DNA from: Lichina pygmaea
Lineage: Eukaryota > Ascomycota > Lichinomycetes > Lichinales > Lichinaceae
Direction: 5' to 3'
DNA length: 64,000 nucleotides
Assembly (NCBI GenBank): GCA_963422465.1
Contig: OY730171.1
Location: 3,720,001 to 3,784,000, forward strand
The stretch's first letter is position 1, and every line of letters starts with the position of its first letter. Made by a program: the position numbers and the translations under genes. Shown one piece after another: positions 23,881 through 34,371 of this stretch. A model generated the notes under the pieces. That model saw only the letters and a program-made list of their open reading frames with translations, did not search any database and had not been told where the DNA came from.

Positions 23881-26128
23881 CTAGTACTCGTCCCCTCCGA
23901 GATCCCTTTCCCCACGTCTGTCCCTGTCCCTGTCTCTTCCTCTGTCGGGGAGTCGGTCCCGAGGCTGGAAGGACCCGTAGTCGTCGTGGTCGTCGTCGAG
24001 AGGAACGCGCGAGGCAAATGGCATGGACCCCTCTCCGCCGACGTAATCTCGATCTCGATCTCGCTCTCTGTCACGGTCACGGCCACGGCCTCGGTCGCGA
24101 CCCCATTCTCCGTCCCGCGGATGCCTCCGTCGACTATCCTCCGACGTATCCGATCCGAGCGGAAGATCTTGGTCCGAGCGACGGTAGCCGCTTCGTAGCG
24201 GTCGGCTCCGATTGCGTCGCCGACTTCCAGGCATGACGGTGCTCGAGGTGCGATGGTGGCGATGGCCTTCGGGGCCAGGAATCTCGAGTCCACCTCCGCC
24301 GCCGTTGCCACTGACGGTCGAATCCCGATGAGACCTAGCCCTCGACGGTGGCTTGGCATCCATCGGCTTCTCACGACCTCCACCCGGTTTGGCGGTGTAG
24401 GGATTCCGCTTCCGTTCGATGGCCTGCGGAGGACCGTCAACGTCGGAATTCTCATCTTCGACCCTTGCTTCTTGGCTCGGTGCCGAACCGGCGGCTGCTG
24501 CCGCCGCCGCCGCTGGAGGAGGGGCAGGAGGAGAACCGCCGTGAGAACGCACGATCGGCGGAGATGGGGACGAGAAGGCATCGTCGCGCCCGACGTGGTC
24601 CACCACGGAAGCGAAATACGGCTGTCGGTCTCGTTCGAGAACGGTCGCACCCCCGGCGCGTGCAGCCGACGAGCTCGTCTCGGGTTGGTCCCTTGCAGAC
24701 CAATCCGCCGGAGACGAGCGCGAGACCTCGCTCGGCTCGACCCGAAAAGCTCGCTTGACCTTCGCGACAGCCTTGGCGTCGCCGCTCAGCGGGAAGAGTC
24801 GACGCGAGATCTCCCTCGGAAAGCGTTCCTTGGCGTCGTCGGCGTTGCTGATGGGCAAGCCCTGCACGGCCTTCTGTAGCCGCTCAACCTCGTCGTCCGG
24901 ACACGCGAGGATCAAGAGCATCATCCAACGCCCGAAGCCATGTGGGGTGAGGCCCGGAACGGACGGCGCGTCCCCGGGTCGCTTCTGCACGAGGTGGTGC
25001 TGACACTCCAGCTCGCTGTAGACTCGTGAAAGCTCCGACGCAGCATTCTCCTTGAAGAGGCGGTCCCAGGGCCACATCTCCACCGGAAGACGGAAGCGTC
25101 CGTAGAACTCCGCCATCTTGTCCGGGGTCACGACGATGGAGTGAGCGGGCTGGAAACACTGGACCTGTTCTGACCATCAGCGGCACGCTGCGGGATTCCG
25201 CCGGCGATGGGTACCGTACCAGATGATTGGCGAGCCCGCGCAGGAACTGGCCGAGCCGATCCGTCGCCACGCCATCTTCGAAGAGCTGCCCCCACGTCTT
25301 GTCAAGCGGGGTCAGCTCCAAGCTCGACACCGTTCGATTGCCCGTCGGACGAGCCGAAGCCGGACCGAGGGCGTCGGGATCGGGCAGGGGTGCGAGCCTC
25401 CGACTCGCCTCCTTAGGACTTCGAGGCCCGGGCGGTGGTCTTGACGGTTGCAGATTCTCGGGAGACGACGTCGCTTCTGTCGTCTCCACCGCCGCCGCCG
25501 CCGCCGCACGGAGTGATGGTGGAGGCGAACGTCGACCCACCCTGGTCGACGTCGAACCGGCGGAAGCCGTCGAGTCCTCCCTCAGCGCCGGTGGTGGCGG
25601 CGGAGGTCGCCGGTCGGGGAGCCGATGGCCCTTTTCGGCCATGGACCTGATGGTGTGCTCCACGATCTGGGCGATCTGTGTCATCTGCGCCAGGGAGAAC
25701 TCGGCGTCGCGAGGGATCCCAGCATCGGGCAGCGCCACGGCCGGCTCCTGGCCTGGCCGAGCCGGAGGTTGCGGTGGCGGCGGTGGCGGCGGGTAGTAAT
25801 CAACTTGGTCGGCTCGAGGGCCAGCGCCTGGACGCACGGGCGAGGCTGCTCGGGGTCGGCGGGTCATCCCAGGTTCGGACCGAGTCGGCGAGCGTTCCCT
25901 GTCCCGTTCTCGAGGCCGATGATCCATCGGGGGAATCGAAGGGTACGTATCCTCGCGAGGGGAATAGCCGGTCGGCCGGGTGGAGTCACGTCGACCGCCG
26001 TCGGGTATCGTGACCGGGATTGTCTGCGAGCGCGAGTCGGATCCTTCCGGGTAGGGCAGGGGCTGCGTAGCGTAGTACGCACCCGGACGATCATCGTAGT
26101 AATACTGGTCGGGAGGGCCGTAGGCCAT
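23881..26128 (-). CDS. Conserved filamentous-fungal protein, DUF7514-like, proline- and RD-rich
   Basis: Two exons, complement(23881..25164, 25220..26128), give about 730 residues. The 55-bp intron (25165-25219) is phase 0 with donor GTACGG and acceptor AACAG. The N-terminal third is Tyr/Pro/Arg-rich (MAYGPPDQYYYDDRPG). The conserved core runs from TPLDKTWGQLFEDG across the intron to HSIVVTPDKMAEFYGRF, WPWDRLF, LECQHHLVQKRPGDAPSVPG and GFGRWMMLLILACPDDE, a block I recognise from uncharacterised Pezizomycotina proteins (DUF7514). The C-terminal third is low complexity, with RDRDRERDRD repeats. Function is unknown; the RD/RS-like tail suggests a nuclear or RNA-associated protein, which is inference only. 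The start at 26128 is the first ATG of the open frame. Confidence 0.82.
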
Positions 26129-26424
26129 GACGAACCACGAAGGACGGACGACAACCGAAAGATCAATATGCCGTATGGGTCCGGCGACACGTCAGGGCAA
26201 TATCGCGACCTGTCAGTTGACCAACAGTGGCGTCAGAACCCGACCAAGAAACGATTGGGCCTTTCCTTTGGGGGAGTGAGGGGGCCTCGTTGGCCTGAGA
26301 GAAACAAACCGAGATTTCAGGAGCAGAATCGGCCAGCCTTATAGCCTGGTTGGCCAGTGGTCTGGTAGTTTCGAGCCTGCAATGTACTGTAGTCGTGGCT
26401 GCAATCGTCACTCGTGAGATGGAA

Positions 26425-27250
26425 CCCGTGCCAATGGGGGGGCATACCCCCCTCTTACCGACCTACGGTACGTTACGTACGTCCAGAACACCACGTCCCA
26501 TGGAGGGGTGTTTGACAGTCCAACGCCGGATCCGGTTCAACGCCGGCCAACAAATCTGTCGATAGTTGTCGGGTTCAATCCACCACAACTCCACAACAAC
26601 ATGGTGAGATCGTACGCAGAGGCTGGGGCCTGCATTATCAAGGTCATAGATTCTATCCCCAACAATAAGAAAGCTACTATCCCAAAGCTAGCCAAGTATC
26701 TTGATGTTCCAGCACAACGACTCTGGGAGGAGAAAACACGTGTATTAGTCAGAGAAGCGAGCTCCCGTGAGAAGGCGACACTAGACCACTATCCAGCCCA
26801 GTCAGGCTGCGACAGCAACTCAGCAACACCAGAAAAATCAGAAAAAGCTTGCAAATTGGGGGATTGTACCAGAAGAGCAGGGGAATCAGATGCGCACATC
26901 CAAATTGTTATATCGTCGTTGTTCTATAGATTTACAGGCATTTCAAATTGACGTTGTTGAAAATCTATCCTTGAGTAATAACTATCGCAACTTCTCAGCA
27001 CCACCACAAAGATTGGAAGAAGTCCATATTCTCAGAGATCATAGAGCAGAAGTAGCGGAATCAAATGAGCCGGTTAGATTTTGATCTAGTTGTTGTAGTG
27101 TAGAGCTATAGATATGTAAACTTGAAGTTGTCGAGAATCCGGCGTTGAACCGGATCCGGCGTTGGACTGTCAGACACCCCTCCATGGGACGGGGTGTTCT
27201 GGACGTACCGTAGGCCGGTAAGAGGGGGTATCACCCCCCCATTGCACTGG
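26425..27250. mobile_element. Non-autonomous TIR DNA transposon (MITE-like), copy 2
   Basis: Inverted ends at 26425-26546 and 27139-27250 share ATGGGGGGG, the segment around CGTCCAGAACACC and a double CCGGATCCGG/CGCCGG motif. Length is 826 bp. Interior segments (26940-27100) match those of copy 1. A plus-strand frame from 26602 (MVRSYAEAGACIIKVIDSIP, then KATIPKLAKYLDVPAQRLW) resembles the N-terminal helix-turn-helix of pogo/Fot1 transposases, so it may be an internally deleted pogo-type element. No clear target duplication is seen. Confidence 0.65.
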
Positions 27251-28997
27251 AAACTGGAAACGCAGGGAGTCAGACCGCTTTACGTATCATTTATCTGGAT
27301 GAAAGCTCATGTACGGAGTACGAGGTACAGCACGTCGCCCTGCGCATGATCGCTGACATGAGCGTAACGACGTCACGAGGCAGGAGGCAACCGTGAACTC
27401 CGGTTGCCTCAGCCTTGCTTACTGAAATACGTGCCGGTGATTGGGCCTCTGCGGGGAAGCTGCGTGAAAAGCTTAGTAAGACGCACGCGTGTGACAGCTC
27501 TAGGGACCCTGCAGGCATAAGACTCCACTACGCAACGGTTCGACTAAACGAAAATCCACGCGAGCGAGCCGACGAGGGTCGGGCCGCATAGGCGACTGGG
27601 CGTCGCAGGAGCCGGAGAGCAGCTCGACTCTCATTACTTACGAAGCCTCAGGGTTACTTGCGACCCCTCACAAAAGTACTTGAATGACGCCATGTGCACC
27701 ATGAGCTGCCACATCCGAACTTCTCCAGTACGGTACTTGGAGTAATCCTACCAGTAGTTCATCGGACGATGAGATCTAGTGAGCTACTTGGGCACTCTGG
27801 CCTACTCCATACGGCCGAGCCTAGACATCAGCTTCTCTCTAGGTAGCACGGGAAGGGGCTGACCATCTCACGATAGCAGCTAGGAGACTGGGAGACGGGT
27901 CGACATATGAGGCAGGAAGATCTTCCTTCGAGGAAGGTCGTCCGAGTCGGAGTGCGAGTCGGAGTCGGAGTTGGCGCCGGAGCCCGAGTCCGGACGAGAG
28001 GATAGAGAGCTGATCGTACGTGTATCTGTGTGTGGTCTAGTGCATGTAGGGAGCTTGGTATAGCTACCCTGGTGCGATGCTTGAATTCTTTGTCTCTCCA
28101 CGGCGACCGTGGTGGCCTTGAGATGATGACCGAGAACATCTCTGAGTCAGTTCGGCTGTCAGTAGATAGGTGTGGTCCGAGTGGTCCCTCGCCTCTAGTA
28201 CCGGTACAGAACATGAGAGTGTGTTTACCTCGCCATGCTTGATCCAGCGAAGCTGTAAGACGGCTGCGGATTTATACTCAATCTACACAAGACTGTAAGT
28301 GTGTGTATCAAGAGACACCACCGCTAAAGTTGTCTACTGCTTGGCGTTTCTTTTCTTCCATCTCTCTAGTCCTGTTGCTCGAGAGCACCAACTTCGGGGA
28401 AGCGTCGTCAATAAAGAGCCCTTGGCGATTCTAGCTTGAGCTTGGAAGGCACAGGACTCCGGCTTCATTACAGTTGAACCAGGTGGAGACACGTAAAGGA
28501 GATGTAGTCGTGAATATTCTCATCAAAAGTAGTACGACTCCGGTCAGGCTGTCGTCAAGGTGGCAGAGAAAGGGGTTGAGCTTAGGATAGGAACATTGCA
28601 GGGGCAGAGAAGGCAGTGGGTGGTGCAGATGTACAGACAGAGCCGAGACATCCAGTGGGACACTTGAGATGTAAGAGAAATAGCGCAGTACCGGTGGTAG
28701 ACTGCAGTATGCAAATGACAAACCCTCCAAACTCCCTGTCAGAACCTCTGCCCAGCTCTCTGTCTTGCTTGCGAGTAGCTCCCTCGCTCCCTCTGAACAC
28801 CATAGTTGAAGCAAAAAACAGCAAGTGTGACATGATGGAAAGGCGAACGGTGACAATGGCAGCGATAGTGACGGCGATGAAGATGTCATGTAGAGCCTAC
28901 ACGTGTTCTTCATCGTCCACCATCAGTATCCCTCACGCGACATGAGATTGGGTATCCTAGCGCCATGAATTAGAAAACGAACGCAGTCCCACTCCGA
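27251..28997. other. Intergenic region between TIR element 2 and the bHLH gene
   Basis: I see no gene with a recognisable product. Minus-strand frames at 27828-28214 and 28431-28913 are open but low-complexity (Ser/Pro/Thr runs) and have no conserved motif. Confidence 0.4.
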
Positions 28998-30656
28998 TCA
29001 CGTATCCCAACGTGGCTGCGATAATCCTAGCTCGGCTCGTAGCTCGTTGTTCCCCTTGATCAGATCGTTGAGCCAGCCTGCGGCACGCAAAATCGTTACG
29101 CTCTTGGAGTAACCACCAGCTCTGAGACCTGGGACCATATCAATGAACTCGTCAAAGCTCTGTTGGATGCCTGCCCGCCGCTTTCGCTCCGACGCGATAT
29201 GATTGAGCCTCTTTTGCTCGCTCGTGAGGGTTGCACGTCCACTGGTACCGCCGCTGCTACGACCTGGCGCCGGAGTCCTTCGCTGCTTCGGCGTTTTGCT
29301 TGCTGTCGCGTTGGCCGATGCGATACCACTGCGCTGCCTCGCCAGTGCACCTGACGATTTTCTACTGGGCCTTGTAGGCTGTGTTGAAGTGTCAACCTCC
29401 TCGACGTGACCATCGTCACCCGGCTCGACGACATTCGCACCGGCAGTGGCTTTGCACGTGCGCTGCCGTTTCTTCGGTGGCGGTGGTGCTGGCGAAAGTC
29501 GTCGGATGCTTACATCATCCGCTGGGGTCGCCGGGTGAGAGGAGCCGCCTTCGGTCCTGCTCGTCGAGAGCCTGTGGTCGGACGAGCTTGCACTGGGTGT
29601 CACGTTGACTTCGTCGTGTGTTCCGTCAAGATTGCTGGGCTCCTGTGTGCGCGCGAAATTGTGTTCCTCCTTGAGCAAGAACCCTCGCGCCAGTTGCTCG
29701 TTGGGTGCGTAGGCGTTGTCGAGGAAGCTGGTATCCGAGCCCCAGCGGACATCGATTGGCTTGGCATGACCGCTCGACCGTGCCGAAGCCGAGGAAGCAG
29801 GAAGCGTCGACCGAGGCGGGCTGAAGCCGTAGCGGGTCGCGTACGATTCCGAAGCACCGAGGGGGGACATGTAGTGGGTCGGCGAGGTCGACGTCGCCGG
29901 CGCCGGCGCTGAAGCGACGAGCGGAGCGCAGTGCTGGAGTGCTGGGGCGTACATCATCTGCTCGGGCCCGTGGTATCGGTACGGTGCTGCAGTCGTGGTG
30001 GGGACTTGTTGGTAGGGCTGGTAGGTCGCGGCATGGCCGAGCATGGTCCCATCCGACGACTGCTGTCGACCGTGGTGCATCCGGGACCGTCCGTTCCCCA
30101 CCAAGGTCGAAGCAGCGAAGACCACGTCTTCCGACGCCAAGCCTGGTTGCGAAATCGGGCTCTCCGTGAAATGAGAGGCATGCGGTTGCTGCAGCAGCCG
30201 CATAACGTCGTCGGGATCGGGGCCGGAGAGGTCGCCCACGAACTGGGCAGGAGTATCAACTTGGCCGATGTGGGTCGCCAGGGAGATATCTGCTGGGAAT
30301 GCACCGGCATCGAAGGCGGCCGAATTGACATGATCGAAGAAATGCCCCAGCATATTCGACTCGGCCGAATTCAACAGCGCCGGGCCTGGCGCCGGTCTAG
30401 GCGGAGAGGAATACGGGAAATCGGCCAGTCCGGCGAAGGAATCTGTAGGGCGCGATGGTCAGCCGCGTACATCCAACGGTCGAACGTGCGGTGAAGATGG
30501 AGGAAATCGTCTGGTACATGAAGGGAGCGAGGGGTGAGAGGCAACGGGCAGGGGGCGCTCACAGCCAAACGGTATCATGGCGGGTGGCGGATCTCTTGGG
30601 ACCATCGTGCTTCCTGCGCCCGGCCCAAGCGGTAACGGTGAGACTTGTTCAGCCAT
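28998..30656 (-). CDS. bHLH transcription factor (GlcD-gamma-like)
   Basis: Two exons, complement(28998..30442, 30563..30656), give 512 residues. The 120-bp intron (30443-30562; donor GTGAGC, acceptor CTACAG) joins MIPFG to YSFAGLADFPYSSPP. The bHLH domain is at about 437-505. Its basic region has H446, E450 and R454 in the pattern NHIASERKRR, the class B signature that reads CACGTG. The loop is followed by SKSVTILRAAGWLNDLI. The rest is disordered and Ser/Pro/Ala-rich, with a basic stretch PPPPKKRQR at about 350. Similar proteins are annotated GlcD gamma in aspergilli; the targets are unknown to me. An alternative in-frame ATG lies at 30707. Confidence 0.85.
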
Positions 30657-33449
30657 GAGCGTCTCTGCGAATACAATCAAGGAGGGAACCGAGCCCGAGG
30701 ACGCCAAAGCTCATGGCATTGCCGATTGAAGTCGCAGCGAGTCTCAGGCTATCGAAGTCGAGGGTCGGGACTCGGAGGAGCGGTGCGCTCGCACGCCCCA
30801 GGGGTCCGTGCCCAGTCCGGGTGTCCCAGAGTGCTTTGATAATCGAGACGGTGATGACGAGAGAAGAAAGTTCGGAGCGAGGAGGAGAAGCGAGTCAATT
30901 GATCGGGGGTCGACGAAGGGGCAGCTACTGCTGGTGGACAGCTGGCCACTTAGACGAACCCCAGATTTTCGTAATCGTCGTGGTGTGACTTAGGGCAAGG
31001 ACCAGACCATTGATAAGGGGTTCGTGGCGGGAGAGGTTTCGAAACCGGAAGTGGCAGGTCCCCAGCCAACGGCGGCAGAGAGGATCGCGGGGTAGCAAGG
31101 TCGACCTCGAGCTGACTCGCTCGACATAAGCGGTGCTTGTTCAGACGAACGCGGTTGCTCGCTTGGGGAACCTGGGGACGGTGAGTGTGACGGTGTTTAT
31201 CGAGAGGTAGCGGGTGTGCGAGTTTTCAAGTGTTGTGTCTCACGAGCAAAGATGTGGTAGAGAACAAATGGTGGGTGGTAGGATGAAGCTTTCGAAGGCG
31301 GGAGTTTACCCTGAACCCTTGACATGGGCGATGCGATCACATGTGAAAGCCGGGGCGGGAGCAACAGGCTTACATAACAGCTGCGTCAGCAGACGGGCCA
31401 ATAGATCTCGCTTAGCTGGCCAATCAATCATGGTCACCGTCAGATCTCGAAGTGGCACGTGGGAAGATTCCGACCCCGCAGGAGTGCTTGTTTCCACCGG
31501 TCGGTCAAATTATCTGCCCAGAGAAAATTGTCCTTTCCATCAGGTTATCAAACGCTACATAGTCACTCATGGTCTCTAGGGAGCCAACCAAATGCTAACA
31601 TACGAGGCCTCGCAGATGTAAAGCCAGCCCTGCTTGTTTAGTCCAAGTCGGCACATGACATCCTTCAACCAATTAGGCTCGCCTCAAGTTCCACCCGTAC
31701 GTTACCATCAGTATGATAGTGCTGTGGTATGATCTCTCTTTTGCCATTAGAAACGGCTGCTACATGAGATTGCCACCCGCTTTTGCCGATCGACGACATC
31801 AGCGCGCACAGCTTCTTCCCTTCTCCCGGCTAGGTCCACCAGCTTGTCGCTACGATTGACGGAGATAATCTCGCCAGTAATGGCCTATGGGCCTGGAGGA
31901 CAAGGGACGGAGTACGTTCCCTAGAGCTAGTACGGATCTGTGCGGTCGAATCTGTTCATGTCAATGAACCGATCAATAGGAGTCTTTTTTGGTTCGCGAT
32001 AGAAGACTGAATTCTATCTCTAAGTCTGGGATGAAACGCTCCTGTCTGCCATGACTCTGTAACGTCGAACCGTCGGAGTCATTGGTCCTCTCCGCAATGA
32101 GCCATCATGCAGACCATAAGGACGGTGCTCCTCCTCTGTTTCGTCGGCGCTGGATCCATCGTGGGCTTGCCACAGACCTCAGACCCTGCAAAAGACAGGA
32201 TCAGGCGCCCTCAAGCCGAAATGTATGGCGCGACTGATCCATCTGACACCTTGAGTATACTGGCCGCCCTTGCCTTGAAGCTGAAGACGTCGTAGATGTA
32301 CGTCGGAAGACGTCAGGGGATGGTTGGGAGGACCGACTCGGCACAGCATCGGATGTCGAGACACCCTTGAGCCGGCAGATTCGGACGGCAGCAAGAGAGC
32401 CCTCATGATTCTTTACCGTTGCATGGTAAAGACTGTTGGGTTCCTCTCGATACTTCGCTCCCACTTTCCCAACGGCAAGATGCTAGCGAGCTCCCTGTAG
32501 ATTCAAAGTCTTCTCCAAGTGGATAGTGTAGGCGTTGTCTCGAGGACACCTGTGGATCAAAGAAGCCTCTGGATACTGAAACTGCATCACTGGCATGCGA
32601 GCGGCCTCTGAGATCCTCAACCGTTGCCTCCGTCAAGAGTTAGAGCCTGAGAATACGGCTCTCGTGGAGTCGATCAACGACGAGTGCCATAGCGGAGACC
32701 GCGCAACAGAGAAGCTTGATGATAGGTAGACATCAAAGGTGTCGCCAACAGAGCAGGAAAGAAAGACTCGAAGACAAGACTGAGACTGATGGTCTGGCAA
32801 ACAGTAAGAACTAAATTGACCTGTTGGTCAAGTCGGACCCCTTGATCTCAGGTGAATGGATAGGAGGAGTCCGTACCCCAACGACGAGACCTTTCCGCGT
32901 CGCAAGGGCTTTACATTACCGGTACGAGCGCTTTGGAGACCATCGGGCATCCTCACACGTTGAAGGACCAAGTTCAATGGAGATAAACGTCCGATAGGCC
33001 AAGGCCCTCTCTCGACACCATTGCACCCCTGCGACTCAGTCCGTATATCGACTTCGGTCAATCATCCGCAGCAGCAAAGGGCATGTAATCAAGCATGGCG
33101 CTAGATCAGCGTGTGAGGATACATGACGGTGAAGAGTGGTGCCTATGCTGTTGTGGAGCAACAGTAAGGAGTGCTTCATTAAAGAACGACTCACGATACC
33201 GTCTCCACTGGACCCACCGGATGCTGTGCTGACTCTGTACTGACTCTGTAGCCCTACGCTTGTAGTAGCTATATAAGCCATTTCCCACTGCCACTCGTGC
33301 CACTGCCACTGTCTGGAAGCCTACGATACGTACGGTACGGTAGAGTATAAATTTCCCCGGCTAATCCCGGCCAATCATCCACCATGCATGGGGGAGAGAG
33401 GAAGGGGTCCTATTCAATTATGTATTCTTCCCCTTCGTTCTGTATTTCA
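30657..33449. other. Long intergenic region
   Basis: About 2.8 kb between the bHLH gene and the tRNA-like gene. I find no conserved gene apart from the small secreted-type frame at 32107-32295. The first part probably holds the bHLH promoter. Confidence 0.4.
32107..32295 (+). CDS. Candidate small secreted protein (62 aa), uncertain
   Basis: The frame begins MQTIRTVLLLCFVGAGSIVG and has the shape of a signal peptide: a short positive start, a hydrophobic run and small residues before a possible cleavage near GLPQ. About 42 polar residues follow, with no cysteine. There is no recognised family. The frame may continue through an intron that I could not define, or it may be chance. Confidence 0.22.
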   Translation: MQTIRTVLLLCFVGAGSIVGLPQTSDPAKDRIRRPQAEMYGATDPSDTLSILAALALKLKTS

Positions 33450-33630
33450 GGACGATTGGTCTAGGGGTTTAAGGGCACTCGTGGGAGTCTCGGTAGCCAG
33501 TCTGAATATTCACGGGTGCGGACCAAGTTAGTGTCCCATGCGAATATGGCAGTGGATACCTGGGCGCTCAGACAGCCGGCTTGTCCGGGGTCTGAAAAGG
33601 GGGGCGTGGGTTCGAATCCCGCATCGTTCA
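33450..33630 (+). tRNA. tRNA-like gene with intron-sized insert, isotype undetermined
   Basis: GGACGAT at 33450-33456 can pair with ATCGTTC at 33623-33629 (one G-T wobble), followed by discriminator A. An A box TGGTCTAGGGG lies at 33457-33467. A B box GGTTCGAATCC lies in a T arm (stem GTGGG/CCCGC) at about 33606-33622. The 181-nt length implies an intron or long insert. I could not assign an anticodon stem with confidence, so it may be a tRNA pseudogene. Confidence 0.45.
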
Positions 33631-34371
33631 TCCTATCATTTCTCCATTGAATTTGGTTTTTTGGTTTTGCTTTGTTTTTTGAGGAGTGGAGAAGGGGTTT
33701 TCTTCACGTCATACGTATGCTCAAGCAGTGTACGCCAGTGGTCAGTTTGATCACAAACTCCTTGATCAACCTTCCTCTGTAAATCGCATTGAGGAGCGCA
33801 GATCATTATGTCTCTGCTCCAATGGTACCAGTTCTGTAGGGTTACAGTAGAGGTTTTGCAGGCGCAGGTGGCAGCAACCATTGTTAGAGTTGTAGATTTC
33901 TCTGCTAGCCCAGGTGTCCTGAGGAAGGGACTGCTGGGTGATTGCTACGTGCAGCCTTATATAATCAGCCAACGGCAATTCTGATCACCTGATCAGGGCT
34001 GTCGGGTCTTTTGGCCGAGTTGGGTTGGCCTTCTGACAGTGATCCGTGAATGTAGATCATCAAAGCTACAGTCACCTAGCGTCGCTGCAGAGCCAATTTC
34101 CAACGTTCATCGCGCCTGTAACTAATCAAAGCAATCCAAGACCATGGACATGGACATCAGTGCCCCCTGCAGCTTGAAGTGCCTGTGGCCTTCTAAGCGA
34201 CTTCACTCCTCTACAGACCGTGCCTAAAGCACTCAACGAACTGGTCGTCAGCGTGGAGAAAAAGCGCTGAAGCGGGATTCAAGGACACGCAACATCACAC
34301 GGGCGTGACAAGATGCTTGACAAGTCAACACGGCCATGATGACTCACCCTTGCAGGCATCATTGAGCCATC
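33631..34371. other. Upstream region of the P5B ATPase gene
   Basis: No gene seen. It starts with a T-rich run (33650-33680), as expected after a Pol III gene, and ends at the ATG of the next gene. Confidence 0.4.

Noticed and set aside
23519-24879. Long frames on the plus strand and a second minus frame over the DUF7514-like gene
   Set aside because: High-GC, proline/arginine-coding sequence gives open shadow frames. The conserved domain and splice sites support only the chosen frame.
27828-28214. 128-codon minus-strand frame with Pro/Thr repeats
   Set aside because: Its repeats come from a simple GAGTCG-type microsatellite; there is no conserved content.
28431-28913. 160-codon minus-strand frame downstream of the bHLH gene
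   Set aside because: Ser/Leu/Pro-rich low complexity, with no motif and no splice or promoter context.
31214-31579. 121-codon plus-strand frame upstream of the bHLH gene
   Set aside because: No recognisable motif or composition; it probably lies in promoter sequence.
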